In this document: positions 8,070-19,754 of the stretch, one piece after another | How positions within the stretch are numbered: position 1 is the stretch's first letter | Layout: each line of letters begins with the position of its first letter | From: an uncultured Erythrobacter sp. | Lineage (GTDB): Bacteria > Pseudomonadota > Alphaproteobacteria > Sphingomonadales > Sphingomonadaceae | Assembly: GCA_947495555.1 (NCBI GenBank) | Contig: CANLZI010000001.1 | Span: 534,861-598,860 of the forward strand | Length of the DNA stretch: 64,000 bases | Reading direction: 5' to 3' | Made by a program: the position numbers and the translations under genes | Notes under the pieces: model-generated | Told to the model about the DNA's origin: nothing | What the model saw: only the letters and a program-made list of their open reading frames with translations | Databases searched by the model: none

Positions 8070-8098
8070 CCGTTCGTCCTGAGCCTGTCGTAGGACGT
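8070..8098. repeat. REP-like hairpin repeat next to sdhA
   Basis: Full copy CCGTTCGTCCTGAGCC, TGTCGTAGGACGTG, with stem CGTCCT/AGGACG. It ends 19 bp from the sdhA stop codon and could act as the 3' hairpin of the sdh mRNA. Confidence 0.65.
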
Positions 8099-8116
8099 GC
8101 CCCCAAGTGCCGAGAA

Positions 8117-9958
8117 TCAATACACCCGCTTCTTGGGCTCGATATACTCCGCATCTTCGGTCAGCGTGTATTCGTGAACCGGGCGGTAATCGATGGAGAC
8201 TTTGCCCGTTCCCGAGCCCTGAGCACCGCCGCCCCAACCGTCAAACCAGGCAATGGTGTGTTTCATCCATTCCTTGTCATCACGATCCGGGAAATCTTCA
8301 TGCGCATGTGCGCCGCGGCTTTCCTTGCGGTTTTCCGCCGAAGCAATGGTCACATTGGCTTGCGCCATCAGATTGTCGAGCTCCAGCGTCTCGATCAGGT
8401 CGCTGTTCCAGATCAATGAACGGTCAGACACCTTGATGTCTTCCATCCGCTTATTGACCTTTTGCAGCGCATCCACGCCTTCAGACAAGAGCTTGCTGTC
8501 GCGGAATACGGCGGCGTGTTTTTGCATGCCCTTCTGCATTTCCGAACGAATATCGGCTGTGGTTGAACCACCGTCCGCATGGCGGAAATGGTCCAGCCTG
8601 CTGAGCGAGAGGTCCGCACTGTCGGCAGGCAATTCATTCTGGTTTGCACCAGGCTTAAGAATATCGCGCAAACGGTGGCCGGTCGCACGGCCAAACACCA
8701 CCAAATCGATCAGAGAATTTGATCCCAGGCGGTTTGCACCATGGACCGAGACACACGCTGCTTCGCCCACGGCAAACAATCCCGGCACCACGTGATCGGG
8801 ATTGCCATCAGGGCCCAGCGTCACAACTTCGCCGTGATAATTACACGGAATGCCGCCCATATTGTAGTGAACCGTCGGGGTCACCGGCAGTGGTTGGCGG
8901 GTCAGATCGACACCGGCAAAAATCTTGCCGCTTTCGGTGATGCCCGGAAGCCGCTCTGCCAGAACCTTGGGATCGATATGGTCGAGATGCAGGTGAATAT
9001 GATCACCATCTTCGCCCTGCCCGCGCCCTTCGCGCATTTCCAGCGCCATAGAGCGTGACACAACATCGCGAGAAGCCAAATCCTTGGCCGATGGAGCATA
9101 ACGCTCCATAAACCGCTCGCCTTCGGAATTGGTCAGATAGCCGCCCTCACCCCGGGCGCCTTCTGTGATCAGCACGCCCGCACCGTAAATCCCGGTTGGG
9201 TGGAACTGAACAAATTCCATGTCCTGCAATGGCAGACCTGCGCGCAGCACCATGCCGCCGCCATCGCCTGTGCACGTATGGGCAGAGGTCGCGGTGAAAT
9301 AGCACCGGCCATAACCGCCAGTGGCAAGCACCACGGCTTGCGCCCGGAAGCGGTGGATCGTGCCGTCATCCAGACATTGCGCAATCACACCAACGCATTT
9401 CTTGTCCGCACCCTCACCGCTCATGATCAGATCAAGCGCGAAATACTCGATGAAGAAGTCCGCGTCATATTTCAGGCTCTGCTGATACAGCGCGTGCAGC
9501 ATGGCGTGGCCGGTCCGGTCGGCCGCAGCGCAGGTACGCTGCACCGGAGGACCATCGCCCATGTTCTGCATGTGGCCACCAAAGGGGCGCTGATAGATCG
9601 TGCCATCTTCGTTACGGCTGAACGGCACACCAGCATGCTCCAGCTCGTAAACGGCTGCGGGCGCTTCACGAGCGAGATATTCAATCGCGTCCTGGTCGCC
9701 CAGCCAGTCGGCACCTTTTACGGTGTCATACATGTGCCAAGACCAGTGGTCGGGCGTGTTATTTCCCAGCGATGCCGCAATGCCGCCTTGCGCGGCGACT
9801 GTATGAGAGCGGGTCGGAAACACTTTGGAGATGTTGGCGGTGCGCAAACCGGCTTCGGCTGCACCCATGGTTGCGCGCAAGCCTGATCCGCCTGCCCCCA
9901 CGACCACCACGTCATACGTATGGTCGATAATTTTATAGGCTGAGGTATCCACCATCAT
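8117..9958 (-). CDS. sdhA: Succinate dehydrogenase flavoprotein subunit
   Basis: The 613-aa FAD-carrying catalytic subunit of complex II, which oxidises succinate to fumarate at the cytoplasmic face of the inner membrane. Visible features are the dinucleotide-binding GAGGSGLRA near residue 21, SHTVAAQGG with the His that binds FAD covalently, HPTGIYGAG in the substrate site, and the C-terminal PVHEYTL segment. Length is normal. The ATG overlaps the sdhD stop by 4 bp. The usual sdhB gene does not follow it; a repeat and a GIY-YIG gene do. Confidence 0.97.
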   Translation of the reverse strand: MMVDTSAYKIIDHTYDVVVVGAGGSGLRATMGAAEAGLRTANISKVFPTRSHTVAAQGGIAASLGNNTPDHWSWHMYDTVKGADWLGDQDAIEYLAREAPAAVYELEHAGVPFSRNEDGTIYQRPFGGHMQNMGDGPPVQRTCAAADRTGHAMLHALYQQSLKYDADFFIEYFALDLIMSGEGADKKCVGVIAQCLDDGTIHRFRAQAVVLATGGYGRCYFTATSAHTCTGDGGGMVLRAGLPLQDMEFVQFHPTGIYGAGVLITEGARGEGGYLTNSEGERFMERYAPSAKDLASRDVVSRSMALEMREGRGQGEDGDHIHLHLDHIDPKVLAERLPGITESGKIFAGVDLTRQPLPVTPTVHYNMGGIPCNYHGEVVTLGPDGNPDHVVPGLFAVGEAACVSVHGANRLGSNSLIDLVVFGRATGHRLRDILKPGANQNELPADSADLSLSRLDHFRHADGGSTTADIRSEMQKGMQKHAAVFRDSKLLSEGVDALQKVNKRMEDIKVSDRSLIWNSDLIETLELDNLMAQANVTIASAENRKESRGAHAHEDFPDRDDKEWMKHTIAWFDGWGGGAQGSGTGKVSIDYRPVHEYTLTEDAEYIEPKKRVY

Positions 9959-10338
9959 GCGCCTCCCAGGGCCAGACGGGCCACGCTGAATACGGCGAAT
10001 GCTCCGCCGCCAATAACTGCCAGATTGAGCAATGTGAGAAGGCCGAATTTCAATCCGGTTTCCTGGATGTAATCCTCAATCAGAACCTGCAGGCCAAGCC
10101 GCGCATGCCAGAATGTGGTGACCACCAGCAGGATCATCGCGGTTGCTGGCAAAGGCTGTGACAGCCAGCCGCTGATCGTCGCGTGGCTCATATCGGGCAG
10201 CAACACAAAGCTGGTTGCCAACCACAAGGTCAGCACCAGATTGCCAACCGCTGTGACGCGCTGCACCAGCCAATGATGTGCACCATGATGCGCTGAGCCC
10301 AGCCCGCGCACTTTCCCGATGGAAGTTCCGTTACCCAT
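9955..10338 (-). CDS. sdhD: Succinate dehydrogenase membrane anchor subunit D
   Basis: A 127-aa membrane anchor of complex II with three hydrophobic helices (about residues 30-52, 60-85 and 95-120). The [15 protein letters not shown] segment after the second helix is the conserved SdhD signature and supplies a quinone/heme-pocket region. It is placed between sdhC (12 bp upstream) and sdhA (4-bp overlap), which fixes the identity of this otherwise weakly conserved subunit. Confidence 0.92.
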   Translation of the reverse strand: MGNGTSIGKVRGLGSAHHGAHHWLVQRVTAVGNLVLTLWLATSFVLLPDMSHATISGWLSQPLPATAMILLVVTTFWHARLGLQVLIEDYIQETGLKFGLLTLLNLAVIGGGAFAVFSVARLALGGA

Positions 10339-10350
10339 GAATTGCGTGCC

Positions 10351-10731
10351 TTATTTCGTCAGAATGAGGGCCCAAAAGCCCGCTGTCAGTAGAATGCCCA
10401 TGATCGGAGACAGGATTGACCAGATCCGGTTGATCCCCAATTCGTACCCCGCGCCGATATCCAGCACAAAGTGGCGCAATCCGCTCATCAAATGTGTGAA
10501 GAATGCCCAGCTCAGACCGACCAGCACGACATAGCCAATCGGCGTCGTCATCAGATCGGTAAAGGTCGTGTAATATTCAGGTCCGGTCGCCAATGCGCCC
10601 AGCCACCATACCAGCACAAACAGGCCGACCAACGCCATGCCGTCTCCTGTCACGCGGTGGAGGATGGAAACCAGCATATGCGGCCCCCATTTCCAGATTT
10701 GCAGATGCGGTGAAAGTGGTCGGTTGCCCAT
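10351..10731 (-). CDS. sdhC: Succinate dehydrogenase cytochrome b556 subunit C
   Basis: A 126-aa complex II anchor subunit with three membrane helices. It opens with RPLSPHLQIW and then SILHRVTGDGM, the family signature with the conserved Ser/His/Arg near the quinone site, and has HLMSGLRHFVLDIG later, with the likely heme-ligand His. First gene of the sdhC-sdhD-sdhA operon. The region upstream to 10850 is the promoter region shared with the divergent SDR gene. Confidence 0.94.
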   Translation of the reverse strand: MGNRPLSPHLQIWKWGPHMLVSILHRVTGDGMALVGLFVLVWWLGALATGPEYYTTFTDLMTTPIGYVVLVGLSWAFFTHLMSGLRHFVLDIGAGYELGINRIWSILSPIMGILLTAGFWALILTK

Positions 10732-10849
10732 GGTTCTTATCCGGTTGATCGGTTTGATGCTTCTCCCTTAACGCTCTGACGGCGTGTGACAACCCGCTGA
10801 AACGCTATGTTGGCTCGACTCTGATTGCAAAGTTGCGGATAGACGATGC

Positions 10850-11560
10850 ATGACACGCATTTTACTTACCGGATCGGGCCGCGGGATCGGTGCGTCGGCA
10901 CGCGAAATCCTGACCGAGCATGGCGCAATTGTGATGGGGCAAGCGACCAGCGCAACCGACGATCAGACAATCGCCGCCGATTTTGCCGAGCCGGCCTCTC
11001 CGCAAATGTTGTGGGAAGAGGCGCTGGATCGATCCGGCGGGACGATTGATGTCCTGATCAACAATGCCGGGCTGTTTGCCCCCAATCCGATCGACACATC
11101 GGATATCGAATGGCTGGATGCGTGGGAGGAAACCCTGCGGATCAATCTTTCGGCTGCTGCTCAATTGAGCCGGTTTGCGGTCAAGCATTGGCTGGCCAAC
11201 GATAGGCCGGGCCGAATTGTTCATGTCGCCAGTCGCGCGGCCCATCGCGGCGATTCGCCCCATCATTGGCATTATGCGGCAGCAAAGGGCGGCATGCTCG
11301 CCATGCATAAGACTATCGCGCGCGCTTATGCAGCGCAGAACATCCTCAGCTTTGCGATTGCTCCCGGCTTCACCGACACAGCGATGGCGGGCGATTATCT
11401 GGAGAGCCGAGGCGGGGCAGAACTGCTGGTAGACATTCCGCTGGGCCGGGTCGCAACCCCGGAAGAAATCGCAAGGATCATCAAATTTTGCGCGCTGGAT
11501 GCACCTGCCAGCATGACGGGCGCCGTGATCGATGCCAATGGAGCAAGCTATGTTCGATAA
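10850..11560 (+). CDS. SDR family oxidoreductase
   Basis: A 236-aa short-chain dehydrogenase of FabG-like type. The cofactor motif TGSGRGIG is at residues 7-14, NNAG follows DVLI, and the catalytic core is the Ser in HVASRAAHRG with Tyr and Lys in HYAAAKGG. It lacks one of the early helices seen in longer SDRs, so it is slightly short. The substrate cannot be read from sequence. It is the first gene of an operon: its stop overlaps the start of the metallo-beta-lactamase gene by 11 bp, and prmA follows. Confidence 0.83.
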   Translation: MTRILLTGSGRGIGASAREILTEHGAIVMGQATSATDDQTIAADFAEPASPQMLWEEALDRSGGTIDVLINNAGLFAPNPIDTSDIEWLDAWEETLRINLSAAAQLSRFAVKHWLANDRPGRIVHVASRAAHRGDSPHHWHYAAAKGGMLAMHKTIARAYAAQNILSFAIAPGFTDTAMAGDYLESRGGAELLVDIPLGRVATPEEIARIIKFCALDAPASMTGAVIDANGASYVR

Positions 11561-12467
11561 AATATTGGCAGCCATTTCATTGCTGGCCTTGGCCGGATGC
11601 AGCGTTGCCCACAGCGCGAGCGAAACGGGTGATGTGCCGACCATTGCTGCCGACCAGCAAGCCTTTCTCGACACGTGCGAGCCGTGGGATGAGTGGGACA
11701 AGCCCGCCCCGCCGTTCAAGCTGCACGCGCACACCTATTACGTCGGGACATGCGGCATCGCGGCGATCCTGATCGATAATAATGGGTCCTATTTGCTGAT
11801 CGATACCGGCACACAAAAGGGGGCAGAGATTGTCCTTGCGAACATCCGCAGGCTGGACATCGAGCCCGAGCAGATCAAAACAATCGCGATGAGCCACGAA
11901 CATTTCGACCATGTCGGCGGGATTGCGTTGGTGAAAGAGCAGACCGGAGCGGTGATCGTGAGCTCTTATGCTGCGAAAGAGACGCTTGCCACGGGCCTTC
12001 CTAGCGCCGGTGATCCGCAGCAAAATTCCGGACATACGCCCTTCACTCCTCCACAAGGCCCGATTGTCACGTTGATCCCGGATGCCATCGCCAATGTAGG
12101 CTTACGCAAGGTGACGCCCATCGTCACGCCGGGCCACACACCGGGCGCGCTGAGTTGGCAATGGCAAGATTGCGAAGGCGAAAAGTGCGACTGGATCGTC
12201 TATGCCGACAGCCTCTCGCCCATCAGCAGCGATGATTACCGCCTTTCCGCCCACCCTGCCTATGTCGCCGAATATCGTGCCGGTTTGCAGCGATTGCGCG
12301 AGGCAAAATGCGATATGCTGATCACACCGCATCCCTCGTCCAGCCAGATGATCAAGCGGATGAAGGCTGGCGGATTGCGAGGCGGACTAAGCTGCGTCGA
12401 TTATGCCGATTCCATCGAGCAGCGCCTCGACAAGCGCCTGGCCCAAGAGAATGCGACCGATCAATGA
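11550..12467 (+). CDS. Subclass B3 metallo-beta-lactamase, predicted lipoprotein
   Basis: Predicted zinc-dependent hydrolase of beta-lactams. In the 305-aa product the metal site reads HEHFDH at residues 116-121, later TPGHTPGALSW (third His of site 1) and ITPHPSS (site 2 His). ADSLSPI carries the Ser that replaces the Cys ligand in subclass B3. The start at 11550 follows GGAGCAAGCT and gives a lipoprotein signal peptide with lipobox LAGC (Cys17), unlike the soluble periplasmic form usual for B3 enzymes. Translation is coupled to the SDR upstream (11-bp overlap) and prmA downstream (4-bp overlap). Resistance in the host is plausible but not shown. Confidence 0.82.
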   Translation: MFDKILAAISLLALAGCSVAHSASETGDVPTIAADQQAFLDTCEPWDEWDKPAPPFKLHAHTYYVGTCGIAAILIDNNGSYLLIDTGTQKGAEIVLANIRRLDIEPEQIKTIAMSHEHFDHVGGIALVKEQTGAVIVSSYAAKETLATGLPSAGDPQQNSGHTPFTPPQGPIVTLIPDAIANVGLRKVTPIVTPGHTPGALSWQWQDCEGEKCDWIVYADSLSPISSDDYRLSAHPAYVAEYRAGLQRLREAKCDMLITPHPSSSQMIKRMKAGGLRGGLSCVDYADSIEQRLDKRLAQENATDQ

Positions 12468-13366
12468 GCAGTTGGAAGCTAACCGCCTTTGCATCCAAGC
12501 CTATAGTACAGGCCGCGCTGTTGGAGCATGATGAGCGCGAGGAATGGGACTATGATCTGGTGATCTCTGGCCGCGAAGTGGCCGAGGATCGCCCGCAGGA
12601 TTGGGTGCTGGAGGCATGGTATCCGGCCAAGCCCGACAAGACGCAAACCGGCGCGATTGCATCGCTATTTGCGGGCAAGGCGCCCAAGCTGACGGTCGAG
12701 AAGCTGCCCGATGAGGATTGGCTCACGCTCAGCCAACAAGGGGTTGATCCGATCCGCGCCGGGCGCTTTTATGTCCATACTCCCGAGCACGAACCCGACC
12801 GGGCAGAAGGCACGATCAACCTGGCGATTCCGGCCAGCCAGGCCTTTGGCACCGGCCAGCACGAAACGACCGCTGGCTGTCTGGCCATGCTCGATGCGAT
12901 GAAGCGCAGCGGCGTGGTTGCCCGCAAAATCGCTGATATCGGAACCGGCACGGGCTTGCTTGCCTTTGGCGCACGGACGCTGTGGCCCAGGGCCGAGTTT
13001 ACAGCCTCGGACATAGACGAGGTGTGCGCCAGCGTGATCGCTGACAATGCGGCCTTGAACGATGTGCCCATTGGGGCGCAGCGCGGGGCAGTGACAATGG
13101 TGATCGCGCCGGGAACAGACCATCCGGTGATCGAGGCGCGCGGCCCTTATGATGTGCTGATCGCCAATATTCTGGCTGGGCCGCTGATCGATCTCGCGCC
13201 GGATTTTGCCGCCGCCACGAAAGCGGGCGGACATGTCTTGCTCGCCGGATTGCTGGAGACGCAAGAGGCCAATGTCCGCAAAGCCTACCGCGCGCAGGGT
13301 TTTCGCCTCGCGTCGCGCCTGGTGAATGGAGACTGGTCGATCCTGTGGCTGCGTAAGCGCCGCTGA
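12464..13366 (+). CDS. prmA: Ribosomal protein L11 methyltransferase
   Basis: A 300-aa SAM-dependent enzyme that methylates lysines and the N-terminus of ribosomal protein L11. The N-terminal third is the substrate-recognition region. The Rossmann domain has the SAM motif DIGTGTGLLAFGA, the acidic strand end ASDIDEVC, and the NILAGPLIDLAP motif typical of PrmA (NPPF-like region). FGTGQHETT before the SAM domain is a strong family signature. The ATG at 12464 overlaps the beta-lactamase stop in ATGA; the longer frame upstream lies inside that gene and is rejected. Confidence 0.92.
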   Translation: MSSWKLTAFASKPIVQAALLEHDEREEWDYDLVISGREVAEDRPQDWVLEAWYPAKPDKTQTGAIASLFAGKAPKLTVEKLPDEDWLTLSQQGVDPIRAGRFYVHTPEHEPDRAEGTINLAIPASQAFGTGQHETTAGCLAMLDAMKRSGVVARKIADIGTGTGLLAFGARTLWPRAEFTASDIDEVCASVIADNAALNDVPIGAQRGAVTMVIAPGTDHPVIEARGPYDVLIANILAGPLIDLAPDFAAATKAGGHVLLAGLLETQEANVRKAYRAQGFRLASRLVNGDWSILWLRKRR

Positions 13367-13373
13367 GCGCGCG

Positions 13374-15997
<2,624 letters not shown>

Positions 15998-16321
15998 CTA
16001 ACCCCTCCAAACGAATGGACAGACAAGCAAGATCAGCATCGAAAGGCAGGTGACCTTTGCAACTAGGTGCCAGTTAGGTTGTTTTATCGCATCCAACGAC
16101 CAAACAAAGTTGACCGCAGCTACTCCCAATCCAGAGAATATCCAAATGAAAGTCCATGCTGCGGTCAAAGTAAAGGGCTGTCGACCAGTGAGATAACCTC
16201 CCAATACCGCCAGCGCGAATAATATGGTGACTGTGAGTACAAGCAGCGCAAGGGCTGCTGCCAGAACATGCACGCCAGCTAGCAGCCTAATTACGCTATT
16301 CTCCAGCGTCCACGGCTCCAT
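15998..16321 (-). CDS. Small membrane protein of unknown function
   Basis: A 107-aa protein with three hydrophobic helices (about residues 15-42, 53-74 and 85-105) separated by short charged loops. I do not recognise a family. The ATG at 16321 follows a strong AAGGAGG ribosome-binding site; an adjacent GTG (16324) is an alternative. That ribosome-binding site forms one arm of a perfect 7-bp hairpin (16329-16346). It lies between recN (60 bp) and ligA (3 bp), in a repair and replication operon, but nothing in the protein suggests a DNA role. Confidence 0.7.
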   Translation of the reverse strand: MEPWTLENSVIRLLAGVHVLAAALALLVLTVTILFALAVLGGYLTGRQPFTLTAAWTFIWIFSGLGVAAVNFVWSLDAIKQPNWHLVAKVTCLSMLILLVCPFVWRG

Positions 16322-16328
16322 CACTCCA

Positions 16329-16346
16329 CCTCCTTAACCAAGGAGG
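16329..16346 (-). promoter_or_regulatory. Hairpin sequestering the ribosome-binding site
   Basis: In the minus-strand mRNA CCTCCTT-GGTT-AAGGAGG forms a perfect 7-bp stem with a 4-nt loop. The AAGGAGG arm is the Shine-Dalgarno sequence of the gene starting at 16321, so folding would hide it. A poly-C run lies just 5' of it in the same mRNA. Confidence 0.6.
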
Positions 16347-16381
16347 GGGTCGGGGGGTGGTTCGGAGAAAAGTTGTTCATC

Positions 16382-18046
16382 TCAAACACCCTCCAGCAAT
16401 CGGTCGGCTTGCGCGCGCGCTTCGGGTGTAACCTCTGCGCCAGACAGCATCCGGGCAATCTCTTCCTGACGGCCAGCTTCATCCAGCAACGCCACGCTGG
16501 TTTTGGTGACAATTCCGCTCGATGCCTTGGCGATCAGATAATGCGTTGTTCCGCGCGCCGCGACCTGCGGGCTATGCGTTACCGCCAGCAATTGGCCTGC
16601 ATCGGCGAGCCGGGCCAAGCGATCCCCGATGGCACTGGCCACCGCGCCGCCCACACCGCGATCAATCTCGTCAAAGATCACCGTCGCGGCCCCGCCCTGC
16701 TCTGCCAAGGCCACTTTCAACGCGAGTATAAAGCGCGACAATTCGCCGCCACTGGCAATCTTGCCCAAGGGTGCAAAATCGGCGCCGGGATTGGTGGCGA
16801 TCAGGAATTCCACGCTGTCGATGCCATTCGCGCCCCATTTGTCCTCGGGCAGCCGGCCAATGGCGGTGAGGAAGCGCGCCGTATCCAGTTTTAGCGGAGC
16901 CAATTCCGTCGCAACCGCCTTGTCCAATTTCTTGGCTGCAGAGAGCCGCGCCTTGTGCGCAGCTTCGGCCTTCTTGGTGTACTTTTCGCCCGCTTCGCGC
17001 TCGGCCAAGGCCAAGGCATCCAGCTCGGCCTCTCCGCCCTCAATCGCCTCCAAAGCGCTGCGCATTTCGCGCATCTTTTCGGGCAGATCATCCACCTCGC
17101 AGCGATGCTTGCGCGCAATGGCCCGCAGTTCAAACAGGCGGGTTTCCGCTTCATCCAGCGCGGCAGGATCGTGCACCAGCGCATTGCCTGCGGCCAGCAG
17201 CTTGTCCTCCGCCTCTCCCGCCTCGATCACGGCGCGGTCCAATGCCTCCAGCGCCTCTGTCAGCAAGGGGTGTTCTGCCGCAATCCGGTCCAGCTTGCGC
17301 GCCGCAACCCGCAAGGATGCCAAGGGCGACTCCGAGCCTTCCCAGATATGGCGCAGATCTTCCAATTCGCCGGACAATTTTTCGCCCTTCTGCATGGTGC
17401 TGCGGGTTTCGGCCAAGCGCGCCTCTTCACCAGCCTGTGGCTCCAACGAGTTAAGCTCGGTCAGATGAGCGAGGAGCAAGTCCTGATCTTCCTTGGCCTG
17501 ATCGACCTGATCACGCGCCGCCTGCAACCGGGCTTTGGCGACAGACCATTGCTCCCATGACTGGGCCAGCCCTTGCGTATCGGTGTTGGCATAGCGATCC
17601 AGTAGAGTGCGATGCCCACGCGGATTGACCAGACCGCGATCATCATGCTGCCCGTGCAATTCCACCAGATTGGCAGCGATTAAGCGCAGCAGCGCCACGC
17701 TGACGGGCTGATCATTGATAAAGGCCTTGCTGCCGCCATCCTTTTTGACCTGCCGCCGGATCAGCAGCGGTTCGCCAGCCTCCACATCGATATCGGCATC
17801 ATCCAGCGCGCCTGCGATCGGCGCAGGAAGGCTGGCAAATTCAAAGCTGGCAGTAACGCTCGCCTTATCCTCGCCCGCGCGGACCAGACCGGTCTCTGCA
17901 CGGTCACCCAGGATCAGGCCCAAGGCATCCAGCAATATGGACTTTCCCGCGCCCGTTTCGCCGGTCAGCACGCCCAGGCCGCGCCCAAAGCTGAGTTCGA
18001 GCGATTCGATCAGGACGACATTGCGGATGGACAAACGGGTCAGCAT
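16382..18046 (-). CDS. recN: DNA repair ATPase RecN
   Basis: A 554-aa SMC-like ATPase acting in recombinational repair of double-strand breaks. Walker A is GETGAGKS near residue 32. Long coiled-coil arms rich in Ala/Glu/Arg span about 150-360. The signature motif ASGGELSRF and Walker B VIFDEIDRGVGG are in the C-terminal lobe, followed by the H-loop VTHSPQVAA. Length fits the family. It follows bamD (86 bp) in an order common in sphingomonads. Confidence 0.95.
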   Translation of the reverse strand: MLTRLSIRNVVLIESLELSFGRGLGVLTGETGAGKSILLDALGLILGDRAETGLVRAGEDKASVTASFEFASLPAPIAGALDDADIDVEAGEPLLIRRQVKKDGGSKAFINDQPVSVALLRLIAANLVELHGQHDDRGLVNPRGHRTLLDRYANTDTQGLAQSWEQWSVAKARLQAARDQVDQAKEDQDLLLAHLTELNSLEPQAGEEARLAETRSTMQKGEKLSGELEDLRHIWEGSESPLASLRVAARKLDRIAAEHPLLTEALEALDRAVIEAGEAEDKLLAAGNALVHDPAALDEAETRLFELRAIARKHRCEVDDLPEKMREMRSALEAIEGGEAELDALALAEREAGEKYTKKAEAAHKARLSAAKKLDKAVATELAPLKLDTARFLTAIGRLPEDKWGANGIDSVEFLIATNPGADFAPLGKIASGGELSRFILALKVALAEQGGAATVIFDEIDRGVGGAVASAIGDRLARLADAGQLLAVTHSPQVAARGTTHYLIAKASSGIVTKTSVALLDEAGRQEEIARMLSGAEVTPEARAQADRLLEGV

Positions 18047-18132
18047 AGGCCGATCCGGTCTAGCTTATGCAAATGGCCGCGTCACGCTGGCAGACGCGGA
18101 TTCAAACAGAAATTACGCTAGCGCCAATGCGC

Positions 18133-18933
18133 TCAGCTTGCGGCGAGGCCCGGCGCGTGATCCTGCACCAGTTCATAGGCCTTCTCATACCACTCGGTAC
18201 CTGGATAGTTTGCGCCCAATACGGCCGCATATTTGACCGCCTCTGCCGGTACACCCAGCGCGAGGCTGCTTTCCGTCAAGCGGTACAAAGCTTCGGGGGT
18301 GTGGCTGGTGGTCTGATAGTTATCGATCACATTCTGGAAGCGCAATTGCGCCGCCAACCACCGGCCAGAAACCTGATAATACCGCCCGATTTCCATTTCC
18401 TTGCCAGCCAGATGGTCTTCCACCAGGTCCAGCTTCAACCGCGCATCGGCGGCATATTCGGTGGTTGGGAAGCGGCGGTTTACTTCGCGCAAAGCCGTGC
18501 GGGCCTGCTCGGTAATCTTCTGATCGCGGTTCACATCGCTGATCTGCTCGTAATAGCTCAGCCCGATCAGATAATAGGCATAGGGCGCATCTTTATTACC
18601 CGGATGGATCGACAAGAATCGCTGCGAGCTGGCAATCGCCTTGTTGTAATCCTGCGCCACGTAATAGCTGAACGCGCTCATCAATTGAGCCCGCCGAGCC
18701 CATGGCGAATAAGGATGCTGCCGCTCAACTTCATCGAACAAAGCCGCCGCAAACAGCGTGTTGCCGCGATCCAGCCGCCGCTTCGCCTCGGTATACAGCG
18801 TCTCTACATCGCGCGCGACGTAGGCCACATCCTCATCGGCGCTACCCGCGCCGCAACCGGCGGTTAGCAAAGTGGCAGCCGCAGCAGTTGCGGCAAGAAC
18901 GGGCTTAAAGCGCTTGTGCGAGATGATCGTCAT
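18133..18933 (-). CDS. bamD: Outer-membrane assembly lipoprotein BamD
   Basis: A 266-aa lipoprotein of the BAM complex that inserts beta-barrel proteins into the outer membrane. The signal peptide ends in the lipobox LTAGC. Five TPR-like helical repeats follow, with YTEAKRRLDRGNTLFAAALFDEVE as the first and HPYSPWARRAQLMSAFSYY as the classic BamD motif. Length is normal. It heads the bamD-recN-ligA run on the minus strand. Confidence 0.94.
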   Translation of the reverse strand: MTIISHKRFKPVLAATAAAATLLTAGCGAGSADEDVAYVARDVETLYTEAKRRLDRGNTLFAAALFDEVERQHPYSPWARRAQLMSAFSYYVAQDYNKAIASSQRFLSIHPGNKDAPYAYYLIGLSYYEQISDVNRDQKITEQARTALREVNRRFPTTEYAADARLKLDLVEDHLAGKEMEIGRYYQVSGRWLAAQLRFQNVIDNYQTTSHTPEALYRLTESSLALGVPAEAVKYAAVLGANYPGTEWYEKAYELVQDHAPGLAAS

Positions 18934-19064
18934 ATCCGCAGCCTATAACCAGCACCGCCCTGAACGCCAAGTGAAGTTGTGCGCGTTTTCCTACTTCACG
19001 TTTTTATGCTCCAAGCGCTTCCCCCCGATACTCCCCCCATTAACACTCGCCCCACAGGATAATC

Positions 19065-19754
19065 TTGACCCGACGCTCAGACCCCCGCGAAACCCGGCTC
19101 CCCGTATCTGCAGGCCAGCTTCCCACCTTCACCCCCGTCCCGCGCCAGTGCAATCGCCACGATGGCTGGACCGACGAGCGCCAGCGCGACTTTATCGAGG
19201 CACTGGCCGACACCGGCAGCGTGGCAGCCGCCTGCAAAGTCGTGAATATGAGCACCGTTGGAGCCTACTACCTACGCCGCCAGCCGGGCGCAGAGAGCTT
19301 TCGCAAAGCATGGGAGGCCGCGCTGCAATTGGGCGTCCAACGGATCGAGGATGTGGCGATGGACCGCGCGCTGAACGGCGTGGACGTGCCGGTCTATTCC
19401 TATGGCAAGCTGGTTGGGCTGCGCAAAAGCTATAACGACCGCTTGCTGATGTTCATGCTGAGGAACCGCGCACCCGACCGCTTTACCGAGGGCCGCGCCA
19501 AGGGCCTGAATGCGATGGACCACACCCGGCTGGAGCAGGAAAAGAAGAAATGGCACAAGGAATGGGAGCTGGAACGGCAGGCCAACCTGCCCCGCAGCGA
19601 CGATACCAGCGCCAGCATTGATCGCAAGATCGAGGAAATCCGTCTGCGGGTTGAGGCGGATCAGAAGAGAGAATGGGAGAGCCTGTCCGACGAAGCGAAA
19701 GAGGCGATTGAACTGGCCGAGAAGCTAAGGGCACGTGATTTGGGGGAGACCTAG
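19065..19754 (+). CDS. Helix-turn-helix, terminase small subunit-like protein
   Basis: A 229-aa basic/acidic protein with no hydrophobic segment. Residues about 33-65 (GWTDERQRDFIEAL, then a helix-turn-helix in TGSVAAACKVVNMSTVGAYYLRR) resemble the DNA-binding start of phage terminase small subunits, as do later FRKAWEAAL and YGKLVGLRKSYNDRLLMFMLR. The C-terminal 80 residues are a charged coiled-coil-like helix. The TTG start at 19065 has AGGA upstream; the true start is uncertain. No other phage genes are near. Similar orphan genes occur in sphingomonad genomes, and its function is not known. Confidence 0.6.
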   Translation: MTRRSDPRETRLPVSAGQLPTFTPVPRQCNRHDGWTDERQRDFIEALADTGSVAAACKVVNMSTVGAYYLRRQPGAESFRKAWEAALQLGVQRIEDVAMDRALNGVDVPVYSYGKLVGLRKSYNDRLLMFMLRNRAPDRFTEGRAKGLNAMDHTRLEQEKKKWHKEWELERQANLPRSDDTSASIDRKIEEIRLRVEADQKREWESLSDEAKEAIELAEKLRARDLGET

